DNA from: Aquilaria yunnanensis
Lineage: Eukaryota; Streptophyta; Magnoliopsida; Malvales; Thymelaeaceae
Length of the DNA stretch: 64,000 bases
Direction of reading: 5' to 3'
Assembly (NCBI GenBank): GCA_039654915.1
Contig: CM077599.1
Location: 3,164,501 to 3,228,500, forward strand
Part shown: positions 43,603 to 56,921 of the stretch, piece after piece
Numbering within the stretch: position 1 is the first letter of the stretch
How the letters are laid out: the number at the start of each line of letters is the position of its first letter
Translations under genes and position numbers: made by a program
The notes under the pieces: generated by a model
Told to the model about the DNA's origin: nothing
Seen by the model: the letters and a program-made list of their open reading frames with translations, nothing else
The model's database searches: none

Positions 43603-44045
43603 GGGTTAATTATAATTTATCCTTGAGATTTAAGTGAAATTAAACTTTACCCCTTCTATTTAAAAAATATACACTTTTTTCTTATTTTTTAAATATAGTT
43701 CAATAATAACTTATGAAATCTTAATTGAGAGTGTACGATTATATTCTTCAACTAATTTCAATCTGTATAATATTTTTTATAATTAATTGACATTTAAAAA
43801 ATATTATTTTAAAAACTGAAAAAAATACAGAAAAAAACTAATTATTTAAAATTTTTATTAACTGTAAAAAAAATGCCATACAGATTAAAATTATTAGAAG
43901 ATGGCTACCGTAGTGTCTAAATTAAGATTTCAGAAGTTACTGTCAGACAGTATTAAAAAGGTGTGGAGTAAAGTGTATATTTCTGAAATAGGAGGGATAA
44001 AGTGTAATTTTACCTAAACCTTAGGAGACAAATTGCAATTATCCC
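43603..44045. mobile_element. Mutator-like MITE, 443 bp, perfect 9-bp target duplication
   Basis: The left end GGGTTAATTATAATTTATCC matches the reverse complement of the right end, GGGATAATTGCAATTTGTCT. Inverted similarity runs through nearly the whole element (about 190 bp per arm), via AATTAAACTTTACCCC/AATTACACTTTATCCC and TATGAAATCTTAATT/TCTGAAATCTTAATT. TTTAGGCTT flanks both ends exactly (43594-43602 and 44046-44054). No coding capacity. Confidence 0.92.
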
Positions 44046-44054
44046 TTTAGGCTT

Positions 44055-46940
44055 GGATAGGGAAAGGAAAAGCCGTACTCCCGTAATAGTTCGCATGACA
44101 TGTTGGGCCGAAAACCTAATTTGGGCCTGGGTCAAGGTTTTAATGCATGCCTAAAATGTTTTCTCTTTGGGCCTTGAAACCTGGATCCTGCTGCTTAGTT
44201 TCTTTTCTATTTTTTGTTATTAACGTTCGTGTAACACAGATTTTATTCGGATTTATTTTCAATAAATTAACTGCTTTCCCCCTTTTCTGCTTCGATTTTT
44301 TTTCCCTGAAATCATACTTACATTCCAAAATAAATTAATAAATAAATCGAAGTAGCAACTAACAACTGTAGGTGTGATAGAGTTAGTTCATTCACCCCAA
44401 ATTCCATCGACTACTCTTCATTATGTAAATATAAATGACTCGCCTAGTCGCCTTCATTTAAATCATGCAATTTAATTAAACGTTTTATGACTATTACTTT
44501 TTTTTTTATTCAAGTATAGTTGACGAGGGGTTTGAACTTTAGAGCCCATAGTAATTACAATGGATACAATGCGCAATTACACACACTGCACAAGATTACT
44601 AATTTGTCCTCATTTTTACTTAGTTAATTACCTTCATATCACTCGGGTAAATAGACTTTATTATCTTCTTCTCCAGCTAATTGTCTTGACGTTCTCTCCA
44701 ATCACCAGCTCTTTCAAATCTTCTCTCAACCGACCAGGAATTTGACAGTAATGAGTGATGGAAGACGATGAAAGATGATGAGGTGACGATCGCTTGAGAA
44801 GCGGACTCGACGATTGGCGGATAAGCAATGGGAGGCTGTAGGAGATGAAGAAACAATGATTGTGCAAGAAGCAGAGCCAACGATCGATAGAGATCCGAAG
44901 CAAATTGAGGCAAAGCCTTCTTTGATTCTCAGCAGCAACGAAGATTTGAAGGCTGAGCAATGGAGTTCTGAATCGATGATTTGAGAAGTGGTGAGTCAAG
45001 TAAACAGTTGGCGAAGATCTGATGCAACAATCCGAGGCAACGAAATGATTGGCGGTGTTGCACGACAAAAGGCGATGAGAAGTAAGGCTGGAGCATGCCT
45101 TCGATCTACAAAGAAACATAGATGACACTTTTATATTTCTCTGCAATATAGTCTTTAGACATTTTTATATTTTATTTTGGACACTTTCAAATATTTATTT
45201 AGACACTTATTTTTTATTAGTTTGCACATATTTTTTTATGAGAGAAACAAATTATCTATACATTGCTTTAGACATTTTTAAATTTTTATTTAGACATTTT
45301 TTCACATTTATTTAGACACTTTTTATTGTTTCAAATAATCATTTTTTTAAGAGAACCAATTGTTTACATATTGGATTAGACACTTTTAAATATTTCTTTA
45401 GACACTTTTCAAAAGCATTCAGACACTTCTTATACTTTGGACACTTCTTATTTTCTGATAATAATAAATTGTTTGTAAACTATTTCAGACACTTTCACAT
45501 ACTGCATCACACATTTTCACATATTATTTGAGACATGTTTACATATTACTTCAGACACTTTGCAACGACACATGATATGACGGTGGTCAGCGATAGTGGA
45601 GGCGATGGCAACAGCGATTAGAAGGTTGTTGGTGAGATTGTGGAGGGGTACGACAATTGATGTATCTAGAGCATAGAAGTGACAGCGAGATTTGGAGGAG
45701 AAACTGTGGCCATGGTGCAATCCGAAGAAAGAGCGACGTTGATGATATCCTAAGGTATGACAGTTTAGTAACAGCACCAGAGGCGGTAAGAATAATAAGG
45801 TGGAGTTTTTTAGAGAGTAGAAAATTTTGGCCAGGGGTAATTTTGTCAATTTTTGGATGGTTAATGTCTTATATATAGAAGATTAGGAGTTAGGTTAGTA
45901 TGTCTAATTAGATATAGGTGTATAATAAAATAACTACATAGTAATAGATGCAACTTACACTTTGTTGCAGGTCAATTAATAGAGATACAAGCTTTCATAC
46001 CAATTATATTATAGAGAAAAGAAATGTTAAAAAAAGTTATGAATTCAAAATTAAGTCATTTTCATCAATTCAAAAGTTTTTAAAAAAGTTGAAATGTCTC
46101 AACGTTGTTGACAATAAATCTAGTAAATAGAAAACAAATAATATAAGATTAATGTAACGAATTTGGAATTTAAGGACAAATTGTGGTCATAATTGTCACT
46201 CATAAAGCAGAAGCTTCAAACATCTAAAATTTATGACATCTTTTATGTTTATTGGCACAAAGTGGCAAAAATGCATGATTTCACAGTTTTGAAGAACAAA
46301 TTTTATTAACACATACAACAAGAAGAATTTGCCCAAATTTTGGTTTTGGACATACGAAGCACAAAGCTACCTTGGAAGAAGAAAAAAAAAGAGCAAATAG
46401 TTTGCTTCTCCCAACCAAAAAGCGATGACATCTAAAAGAAAGCAATCGCTTACCAAAAAGGTGATAGGTTGATTTCTTGCATAACTCGGATAGGCTTAAA
46501 AATATAGTTTGGCCCAAAATTTTGGTACCATAGCAGGCGTTGTATTGTTCGTAGTGTCCTATCAAAGATTGTGCCTTTTGTTAATATATAATTTGATTAT
46601 TATCAATGTTATATAACCAATTTCAAGATTTATTTTGTTGCTCCTCTTTTTTTTAGGAGTATGTGTGTATGCAAATTGCACAGCCTGCATTTCATCCTGT
46701 ATGAGTATATGAAAAAATAGAAACAAAGAAAGGAATAAACGAATACGAATAAAATGAACATGTTGTATTTAGTCCTAATTCATTTAATTTGCTTTCTTGT
46801 TCCTTGTTCATTTTGTTGCCTATTTTGTATTTAAATTCATGTTCTTTTGCCTTGTTTCATATGTCATTTGAGTAGGTTCCATTTGCTTTCATTCATGGCT
46901 CATGATTTGCATTTGACTTCTTTTTTCTATTTTAACGGTC
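44055..46940. other. Non-coding region with a decayed repeat core
   Basis: No gene. Open frames of up to 161 codons on the minus strand (45146-44661 and 45849-45517) flank the AGACACTTT-rich core and resemble no known protein. The arrangement of two coding-like arms around a T-rich centre could be an unrecognised transposable element, but I found no ends. From 45.9 to 46.9 kb nothing is recognised. Confidence 0.35.
45150..45560 (+). repeat. Irregular AGACACTTTT-motif repeat
   Basis: The phrase (T)AGACA(C/T)TTTT recurs at least a dozen times at uneven spacing, usually followed by AAATATTTATTT. A larger phrase, GAGA(A)ACAAATT..TACAT.., recurs about 118 bp apart near 45240 and 45353. It looks like a decayed satellite or subterminal-repeat cluster. 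Confidence 0.6.
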
Positions 46941-49110
46941 TTTTCCAATGGTCTCATGCTAGAAAATTGAGATTTATTGCAAAGTTGATACAAACATGTG
47001 CATTAAGGGAAAAAAATCCGACGGCTTATCTTTCAACATTTGGAAATTTCCTGCTAGCCATTGGTTTCCAATTGCTTAAGCTTTTTAGCAAATTTCTAGT
47101 ACCCTATTGTTGGAAAATTTTCTAATAGCTATAATAGTTGGAAGTTTAACAGACTGATTCCAACAACTTTGGTCGGTGGAAAATGGTTTTGAAAAAAAAA
47201 AGTGTCAAACGTTTTCTTTTTTGAAAAGTAAATCTTTTGATCTATCTAAGGTATCACAAAGCTATAAGGTCCAACTAAATTATAACACTGTAAACAAAAT
47301 TACAAATATATATATATATATATATAAGCATGATTACAATGTAAAAGTAGCCTTCTACAAATAAGAGCCAACTGGCAGTTAAATATGTAGGCCCCAAATA
47401 AGCACATGCTATGTAGCAACTTAATGAAATAGGCAAATATATCATCAAAGAAACAAACAAACAAAAAAATTTCATACATATCTTGATCCTGATTTTTCTA
47501 TCATCTAACTCCTCTCAGCCAATACTTTTACTCATCTCTCATACTTCAATCCAAGTAACAAGATTGATTCGTTTGTCCACTCAGTTTCTATTTTTTTTAC
47601 AACAAATGTAACTCAATAAAAAGGAAAAGTTAAACATCACATATCACAACAAAGCCTAAGATTTTTTTTGACCTTATAATTTTTCTATCAACACTATGAA
47701 CTCCAAATAAGAAAGGCCCCAAGTACGAAGTAAATAAGCACCTAGACATTATTAACTACACTTGATCAGGGCGAGTCCCAAAAACAACTCTCTTTAAATT
47801 GAACAAAAAATAAACTAGCAGAACAACTAGGAAGAGAATTCTGTAGAAAAACCTTTAACAGATAATATATTAGCTACACTTATGATATACCAACAACAAA
47901 ACATAAGATACATACATACAAATTCATACAAACAAGGCATTTGATTAAAAAAAATAAGAAATAAGTATATCAAAAAAGTGCATATGTGTTTATGCTTGCT
48001 CATTTACTTTATAGAATTTGAAAAGGCATCATATAGAAAACAAAGAAAAAGGAGTTAGTATTCAGAGTTAACAAGTGAATTCAAAAGGAAAATATAAAAA
48101 AAAATGTGAATAGACGTTTTATTTTAAAGGCTGGCAGCCGATGGCGGCAGCAACCACCCATTGGTCTAATGGTAGACTATCTATTGTTGATGGAGGCATT
48201 TTGCTTGTCTTTATCCTAAGAGCAAATATTTCCAAAAAGCCCTAGCCAAATAACAAACTTGAAACCTAGAAACCAAAAACCAAAAAGTTTAAGGTTTCAA
48301 TTTTTCTAACTTTGATTTACAAAAATTAATTAGGATTTTGAAAAAATGAATTTAGAAGAAATTCTAAAAATAAACCTATAATTCAAAGGGACAAGAGCAT
48401 TAGAACCATATAAACAAATCAAGTTTCTGAGAAAAAATTCAAACCGAAATTTCAAAATCCGATTAATAATGAAAAAATGGTTGAGTTTTCAAAGAAATGA
48501 CTTTAAGAAAGTTGATGAAGAAGTAAAACTCAACCAAATGATGAAAACAAAAATAAAATATTAATTTTTTTTTACATTGTAGTAGTGCTACTACTAAAAA
48601 ATTTATTTCGGTAGCTGCCACATCATCGAATTAACCTAAAAATTAGGGAACAAGTGGTTAGAAAGAAAAAAGAAAAAGAGAGAAATGTGAGAAGCATGAA
48701 AAGAGGAGGAAAAGATAATTGAATACTTCTACTCAGTCAAAAAATTACAACTTATAGTCCCTCATGCCACTTAAAACCCTGACATTATAAAGTAAAATTC
48801 TTTGTACTAATGGGTTTAGCTATTGAAAAATTTGCAATTGCCTGAGCCATTGGAACCTTGCTCTTCTAGGTTGAACAAAATTTTTCCAACATGAAGCTAT
48901 TGTAAAAATTTGTATATTTTTTTTTCTGAGGGTTAAACATGTTGGAAACCTCCAACAACTTCTAACAAAGCTATTTGAAAATTGTTGTTGGAAATTTCCT
49001 TTTCTACTAATGTTTTAACTTGTTTCTTGCTTGGTGATTTTGATGAATATGATTTAACATTCATTTACATGCATAAAACATGTTTATTTAAAACAAGAAA
49101 GTGTATTTTG
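46941..49110. other. Non-coding region; possible small CACTA-type remnant
   Basis: Clusters of TTGGAAA/CCAACAA phrases in both orientations occur at 47.02-47.17 and 48.79-49.01 kb. The right cluster ends with TTTTCTACTAATG, whose reverse complement CATTAGTAGAAAA resembles a CACTA-type end. CATGCTAGAAAATTG at about 46955 may be the other end. An (AT)n run sits at about 47304-47327. No coding sequence is seen. The element call is tentative. Confidence 0.3.
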
Positions 49111-50899
49111 CACTACAATGGAGAAATAGATTAATGACTGAACATTTAGTGGCATTTCAATTGGAAGGAGTGACCGAAATATCAATAAAAAATTTGGTCA
49201 TTAGAAGTCTAGTCCTTAAGGCCCAGCACTTGAGTTGCAACTAGACTTAGCAACTAAAAAGCTCAATTGCTCACCTTGTTGCGTGCGCCAAGGAGAACAA
49301 TTGAAAATTCAGTCACCAAGGCTTGCGACTGAAAATTCAGTATCTACGCTGACCTTGTTCTACACACCATAATTAGTGACTCAAACATTAGTTACTGGGC
49401 CTAGTGACCGAATATATAAATGTCAATCACTGGGCCTAACGGTTGAATATATTTAGTTGCTCTCTTATAATTTGTAAATTTTAATATAGTATAAATATAA
49501 TACAAATAATAATAATTTGTAAATTTGCAATATTTTTTTAATATGTATATTATTTATGTATTATATAAATTATAATTATTAATAAAATTTTGATGTTTAA
49601 TTATAATTTATTTAAATTAATAATTTAATTAATAAAATTAAAATTGAAATTACTATCTGATTAAAGAACTAACTAATAGAATAAAATGTATGTTCAATAA
49701 AACTAAAGTATGTAAGTATTTAAGATAACAGCTGGGTGAAGTCGATGACGTAATTATAGGCTGTGTTCTGACCACCCTGATCCGCATGTTGGTTAGCCAA
49801 AGGTGATGTTCATCTACCGCATGAAGGTCATCAAGGATATGCCTTGTCTCGGGTGTCTGACTTTTGAGATGAGTCTACTGAAACACTAACAACATGTAAA
49901 AAACATAGTCTTGTTACTGGACATGTGTTGTGGGTGACCATGAGAGTGGTACAGTGGATCCCAGTTGAGGCTGATAAAACGTTAGCTACATTTGCTGCTA
50001 TTGGAATCCTAGCATATGTGTGGCCCCAGTAGGTGGACGTAGAATATACGTGGACTAAGAGTGCTGCTGGGACCTTGTCAACCATGGATAAGAGATGTGT
50101 ATATGTGGTCCCGTAATCCCTGGATGGTGTCCAAAAGACTAAGGAATATGATCTCGGTGGATGACAGGGGTTAGTAGCCATGTGACTGAGGATAGGAGCC
50201 CATTTCGCCTCACTTTAAAAGGACATAGGTAAGATTAACAGGCGGACACATCTGTCACTCCTACTGCATCTGAGTCATGAAAGATTCCAAGGTCCTTATC
50301 CTATCATATGTCTGAGTCTGATGAGCTTGCTGAACCACCATCTCCTTCTCAATAGCAGTGAGTTTTACCTGTAGTTTTGTGTTTTTTCGACGTAATTGTT
50401 TAGTACTGTCATTCTCATACCCCTAATTGGATAGATAGGTTCGGATAATATGAATTATAATTGATAAATGAATGTTGAAGGTTAGATGAAGTACCTCTAA
50501 CTGTGTATGATGGAAAAGATGGAGGAAAAACCAACATCTATAGGACCCTTGTCCAAACTCCATTCTCCCAACAGTCCTTATAAAATAGGGGATACTTCGA
50601 TCTATCCTCCTCGTACTTGAGGACAAGCTCTACCTTATAGCTTGCCTACAAGGGATGTACAAGTTTGAATTTAAATGTACTATTAGTAAATGTTAGTCGA
50701 ATAAGTAATTAAAAAGAAATTGTGTGACTTATCGCTAAATCCATATGATGCTGCAAGAAGTTTGTGCTTGCACATCTTGTCGACATTCACCAGAAAAAAT
50801 TGCCGAATGTAGGGGTTGGCCGTTCTTTGTCAGTTGCATGAAAAAAGGTTAATGCAGTAAAAGTTACTTAAAAAAAATATAAATGTTAAGATTAAATAG

Positions 50900-51400
50900 T
50901 ATTAAATTTTACCATCCTCTCTTAAGCCATTTGCTTGGTTTGACTACCCAATGAGAGCTTTGGACCATTTACACCCTTTGGTATGTCCTTCCCAAGCTAT
51001 GTATTCATTATGAGATTGATGAGTAAAGTATACAGGTTAGAATAAATGGCAGCTTATATAAATTGAAACTATAATTAATTAAATATTTTTGTACCTTTTT
51101 CTTACTCATAACTCTACTAATGTGCTTCCATTTGTCAAAATTTCAGTAATGACATAATTTTTCCCAGTCATCGGGCAAAATATCGTCAGGCTAGAAGGAA
51201 ATGAAGAGCCTGATGTCACATCTTGGAAGTACCTTGTTGAAGTGTTTCTGAATGATCCCATCCCGCATATTGTTCAATTTTTTCTTATAGCTCTTCCCTA
51301 GCAACTTAAAGTACTCTTTCATAACTGCCAGATCATCATGAGGATGCCAATGATAATGTGGTTATAATAGAAAAAAAATATAGTTAAAAATTTGACATAA
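50900..51400 (-). pseudogene. CACTA second-gene remnant (Ptta/En/Spm plant-type segment)
   Basis: The minus-strand reading gives DLAVMKEYFKLLGKSYKKKL at about 51340-51280, then PDDWEKLCHY (about 51180-51150), DKWKHISRVMSKKK (about 51130-51095) and LGKDIPKGVNGPKLSLGS (about 51000-50945). This is the layout of the Transposase_24 segment found in the second gene of plant CACTA elements. Stops and an intron-like gap interrupt it. Further minus-strand frames at 51977-51678 and 50626-50423 may be its flanking parts. Recognition is by pattern only. Confidence 0.45.
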
Positions 51401-51999
51401 ATATGATTTGATAATTTTTAGTTATTAATTTAAATCTTAAACATTTTACCTAAAACTGCGTCAGATATTCATCACATTTCATTCATCGAACGTCTTTCTA
51501 ATTAGGATATTCTCCCTTAAAAAGGAACATAGAGATATCACTGCATTGTTTCCTCAATGCATCATCGCGAAGAAAGCTACAATTCAAATTGTTATTTTCA
51601 TATTAGCAGTGTGTTAATAAGTTAAAAAATGTAAAAATAATTTGAAAATGATGCTCCATGAATTTACCCTGTTGTGGCTACTGTAGGTCCTCCTTGCTAG
51701 CTTGCTTGGGCAAGTGACTTAATGGCTGGTTTTCTAAACCAGATTCGGACGCACCTGAGAAAACCATGGAGATCAGTTTAGAAATATGCTCCAAAAGAGA
51801 ATTGGATGGCTTTTGTCCGACCACCTCTCTACTGTGACATCGCGGCTTCGTAAATATATTATCCATGGCTGCCTTGGCCTCTACGTGCACCTCGTTGAGT
51901 GAAAGAGGAAGTAGTGTGCTGAGACCAGTGGCCCTGGTCGCTACCTCCACTGAACGAATGACTCGCATCTCCATCATGCTCCATAACTTAAATAATAAT

Positions 52000-52500
52000 T
52001 GAGTTAAATTAGTAATTTCTTAAATTTAATTAAAGTTGACTAATTTTCTAAAAATTAATAAAATTTGCTAAAACTTACTAATTTAATGAATTTATTAAAG
52101 TTTACTAAAACAAAAAAATTTAAAAAAAATTTAAAAAAATTAACTAAAATTTATCAAATTTTATGAAATTAACTTAAATTAACGATTGTACATTAACTAA
52201 ATATGTTAAAACTAATTGAAATTAACTAAATTTCTAAACTATAAAAAATTAATAAAAAATTTCTAATCTATAATAGAAATTAACTCAAATTAACAGATTA
52301 ACTTAAGTATACATAAAGTTTCTAAACTAAAATTAAGTTATATTAATAGAAGTTTTATGAACTAAAAATAACTTAAATTAACATAAATTAACTTATATTA
52401 ACAAAAATTTTCTAAACAAAAAAATTAATAGAATTTTAAAAATTAACAAAAATTTCTAAACTATAAAAATTAATAGAAAGCTTCATGAATTGAGCTTAAC
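52000..52500. repeat. AT-rich irregular repeat inside the CACTA element
   Basis: About 500 bp composed of variations of ACTTAAATTAAC, AATTTCTAAACTATAAAAA and TTAATAGAA. No fixed period is visible. Confidence 0.6.
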
Positions 52501-52926
52501 ATACCAAAATTAAAGAAGAAATCTAAAAAAACGCACGTTTGGATGAACTAGCTATAGAGAACTTTCTTGGTTGCCATAATTTTCTCACAAAAGTTTTAAA
52601 TGAAGTGAATTAGGGGGGGCTTGGCGTGATTAGTTTCTTTTTTTTAATGGAATGATTAGGGTTTTCTAAGAGAAGGCAACTGAGGACCAACTAAAAAGTT
52701 CAATTACTTATTGTCAAATTACTTTTATATCCCAGCTGGCAACTGAATCTTTGGTGACTGACATGTATGTTTTCGTCATTTAATGCACTTAGAGACTGGA
52801 CATATTTAGTCGCAGGAATTATGACTTCAATTGACAGTCAATCGTAAAGTTCCATGAATTCAGTCACTATTTTGTTAAATTCAGTCATTTATTCTTCATA
52901 ATTTCTAGCTTCATGCATAATTTATA

Positions 52927-52951
52927 ACACACACACACACACACACACACA
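52927..52951 (+). repeat. (AC)n microsatellite
   Basis: About twelve AC units, uninterrupted, followed by AATATGCATAATATATAT. Confidence 0.95.
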
Positions 52952-53105
52952 ATATGCATAATATATATAAAATATTTTCATATTATATATACTTGGTATA
53001 TACATATTATATTATACATGTTATATCATACATATTATTTGTATATATGCCTAGCAAATTTACTCAATTATTAAATTTTTGAAAATGTTAGAAAATCTAT
53101 AAGGG

Positions 53106-53865
53106 TTATTCTTCTTCATTTGGTGATGACAACTCCGCATCAGAATCATCTTCCTCCCTAAATTCAAGTTGCCCAATATGATCAACAAGCGTCAAAGTTG
53201 TTGCTGGCTGTGGTAAGACTTCATAATGTGCGTAAATGTCAACCAATATAAGACCTCTTTCAATGCATAACTCCATTTTGGACCGTTGGCTGTTGAAATG
53301 GTTTATCACATTCAGCAATGGTCCCCCGATCCAGGGCCTGATCAATGGTCTTACAGTCAATATAAGAACATGACTTCACTTTAACTACTGCCCATCATTA
53401 TTGTGGTAAACCATGCGGTTATGGACAATAATATTCCTGTGTTGCTTGCCAAGCCAAAATAAACGGCTTAGGTGGACTTATTCATGATCTCCACTTAATG
53501 TCAACATTTTTGGATGATGAGTGTGTATAAACTTCACTTGTCAGATCAAACCATGTATATTTGAAAACAGTTAGAAAATTTTGAGTGTTGTATGAATATT
53601 GTAGTTTGATGATTTCCTCTATTATACCATAAAAATCATATCCAACAGATGACCCGGTGTTGCTTTAGACACAAATGCCCCAATTGGCCATAGACTTTAT
53701 TGACTCATAACTCCGAGTATGCAAGCAGAAACCTTTAACCATGCATCTGAAAAGACTTGTAGTTGAATACAGTGGTCTGCGAGATAACTCAACTAAAAGA
53801 TCACCAATAATGTCTGGATGGATTTCTCCCTGAATATAGAAAAGAGCTGGGATCAATTTAAAAAA

Positions 53866-53941
<76 letters not shown>

Positions 53942-56448
53942 TTTATGTATGTATATGTATGTATGTATGTATACGTAATAAGAAATTCATACAACAAAAA
54001 AAACCTAAAATTTTTTACTTACTGGAAATATGGATCAACATCGTCACAATTTTGTAGAATATACAGATGCATTTGACATAATTCTTCTTCTTCTAGCACT
54101 CTTTGTGAGCCATAAGTTGGAAAATTTTGATATTCGACATGGAATAAGGGTAAAGACATCATGGAGAAACCCATACAATGAGCCAAATTAATATCATTGT
54201 TACATGGCTCTTGATTTAGTCTAGTCGCACTATTAGATCCAAAATAATGTTCACAAAAAATTATTATTTCTAGAACCAGGTATGCCTTTATGATTGAGCC
54301 CTATAATTTTGCTTTATTGCGTGCTTTTTGGTTTAAGTGGACTCATCAGCCTATTACCTAAGGATAAACATTGTATAAGCCACAAGATGTTGACAATATC
54401 AATTCGTGAATAGTTGCTAAATAGTTCTAACATACCTCTTAAAAGGATACATCCAACAAAATTGCATTAGACTGCATAAACCAACTTCATAAGGTAAATG
54501 AATAGTTAAGTGCTCCATCGAGTCAAAAAAAGCTGGTAGAAAGATCATTTCTAGTTTGCAGATAGTGACAATGATGAGGTGTTAAAGCTTGTCCATGTCA
54601 TCTATTTTGATTTTCCGTGAACACAGTTGGCAAAAAAATGAAAAACATTTTAATATTGTACTCTATATAGTTGGTACTACGTACCCACGCAACACAATTG
54701 CCAATAGGCATTGAAGAAAAACGTGACAATTATGGCTCTTAAACGCATAAAAGCTGCAACCAGCTACATTAACATTATGTGCTAAATTTGATGTATACAT
54801 ATCTAGGAATTTCATACCTCTCAGCCATTTACATATTTGTTGAACTTCTTTTTTCTTAAGTGCATACACTATTTTCAATTTAATTCTGGTGTTGTCATCC
54901 TTTATCAAGTAGAGCTCTAACCGCATTTTCATATCCATCATATCTAGTCGGGCATTAGGGTTATCCTTTGTCTTACCCTTAATGTCCATCAATATATAAA
55001 AAAGGTTCCTAAAATTTTTTTTTCAATATGCGTGACATCAAGGTTATGTCTCACAAGCAAGTGCTACTAATACAGTAATTCTAAAAAAATCGACCGTTTT
55101 GTCCAATTATGGGTATTATCGACTTACATGTAGATTATCCTATATTGTGCCAAAAGTGGAAACTACATTTCATCTAATGGTTGAAAAATATCCTCACCAG
55201 ACATTGGTGGTATAACTATAGCCCAAACCTGTAATTCTAGCTGAAATGCATTAACATTCTTATGAAACGGCCCACCAGTTTGGTTTTCTCTTGAACTTTA
55301 GCTGAAAAGAATCAATGTTTTCCATGCAATATAGACATGTTAATCTCTTATGCATACTCTACCATGGTAACATTCCATATGCCAAAAAATTACTAATTAT
55401 CCATAATAAACATGCTCGTATCTGAAAATTTTAAGATTAATAGGTGTCTTAGGTTTCTACTCCATTAATCCACAATGTCTCCAACTTATCAATTAGCAGT
55501 TTTAAAAATGCATCAATATTCTGACTTGGAGATATTTGACCTAAAATTAACAATGGAAGAAATATATGTGCTTTTTTTATTCACATTTCAAATGGCGAAT
55601 TGTACATAACTATGAATATCAACTAGATTGAATACATACCTCTGCATGTTAAATTGAGCATAAACCCATATGTATATATCCTTAGACATACATTCCTTAT
55701 TTCAGCTGTAAAATTAGGGAAAGTTAAAATCTACATGTCGCCATGTTTCTGTTTGATATGGATGACCCATTGAACTATTATTAGTATCTTTATTAATTGC
55801 ATGTCATGTTATGTGTTTAGCAGTTCGTGTCGACATGAATTAATGTTTAAGTTGGTCGGTGATTTGTAGGTGCTACAATAATTTTTTTGGAATTGGTTTT
55901 TTCTTTTCCCTATTCATTGTCCCTTCTTTATACCTACATTTTCCATAAACCGTGTAATGCATCAACTATGAGTTCTCACCATAAAACAATATGCAATTCT
56001 TTATCAATGTATCTATTTTTACATATGGGAGACTCAAACTCTTTATCATATGCTTAGACTCGTAAAAGGTATTTGACAATCATTTATCATCTGGAACAAA
56101 TTCCTTTACTAAGAATAGCATCTTATCAAAGTAATTATCACTTATATTATGCTTACTTTTCTCGCTTAGTAATCGAGATACTACTAATAACTTTATGTGT
56201 TTACTGCATCAATCCCATAATGGTGTTGCTGGCACGGTGAGTAATTTGTAAAATTTCTTTGTGTTCGGATTTGGTATTTGATTATCCATTTGTATGAAAT
56301 TAACTTCATCTCTTACTTCATTATTATTTTTTTCATCACCGACATCATTGACCCATTCACTATTTTCTTCCTGATTATTATTACCTTCATGAATTTCAAT
56401 TCTTTCATAATTATGCCGTAGACTTGGGCCCATTGAATCAATAACCAT
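53106..56448 (-). pseudogene. TNP2-type CACTA transposase remnant
   Basis: Fragments occur in family order along the minus strand. The N-terminal part (56448-56209) starts MVIDSMGPSLRHNYERIEIH and ends with NPNTKKFYKLLTVPATPLWD. Core Transposase_21 pieces follow, including KCRYKEGTMNREKKK (about 55950), TAKHITxHAINKD (about 55820) and HPYQTETWRHVDFNFPNFTA (about 55765). A DUF4218-like piece (54992-54663) contains KWLRGMKFLDMYTSNLAHNV and KSHNCHVFLQCLLAIVLRGY. C-terminal pieces (53997-53665 and 53360-53106) correspond in position to DUF4216. Stops are frequent and a (TA)34 run interrupts it, so it is inactive. Confidence 0.75.
53871..53938. repeat. (TA)34 microsatellite
   Basis: Sixty-eight bases of perfect TA repeat, followed by a GTATGTATGTATG stretch. 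It is self-complementary and prone to cruciform formation and length change. Confidence 0.97.
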
Positions 56449-56921
56449 TTACTCATACCCACTTATATTGTTATACTGTTCATCTCTATCATAAATTCTT
56501 CTTGATGATAACATATTTGATGTTTCTTCCGCATGGTAATTATAAAATCACATATTATATCATTTACCATGATAGTATCAAACATAATAGTTGTCTACAA
56601 ATTCATATTGGCACAAATACATTGTAACATCATTTTTTTTCCCAGTAATTTCTACTGCGACATCATCGACATGGACATTTTATCGGTTCTATACAACTGC
56701 TACTTATAATTTCTATAAATTTTTCTACCCCCACTATGAAATCTAGGTTCATATATCCATCCATCAATAATTACTTGTACATCTATTCATGTCCCTCTGT
56801 TATGCTCGTATTTCTCACAATTGAAACTTACATATAAACAATTATAAAGCATACAAATCAATAACATTTAGAATGTCATTTCACGCATTTTCACAAACTG
56901 ATGAATGTTCAGTCTCTATAC

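Noticed and set aside
49831..50181. 116-codon minus-strand frame in the CACTA as a separate gene
   Set aside because: No likeness to any family; it lies within the element next to its second-gene remnant.
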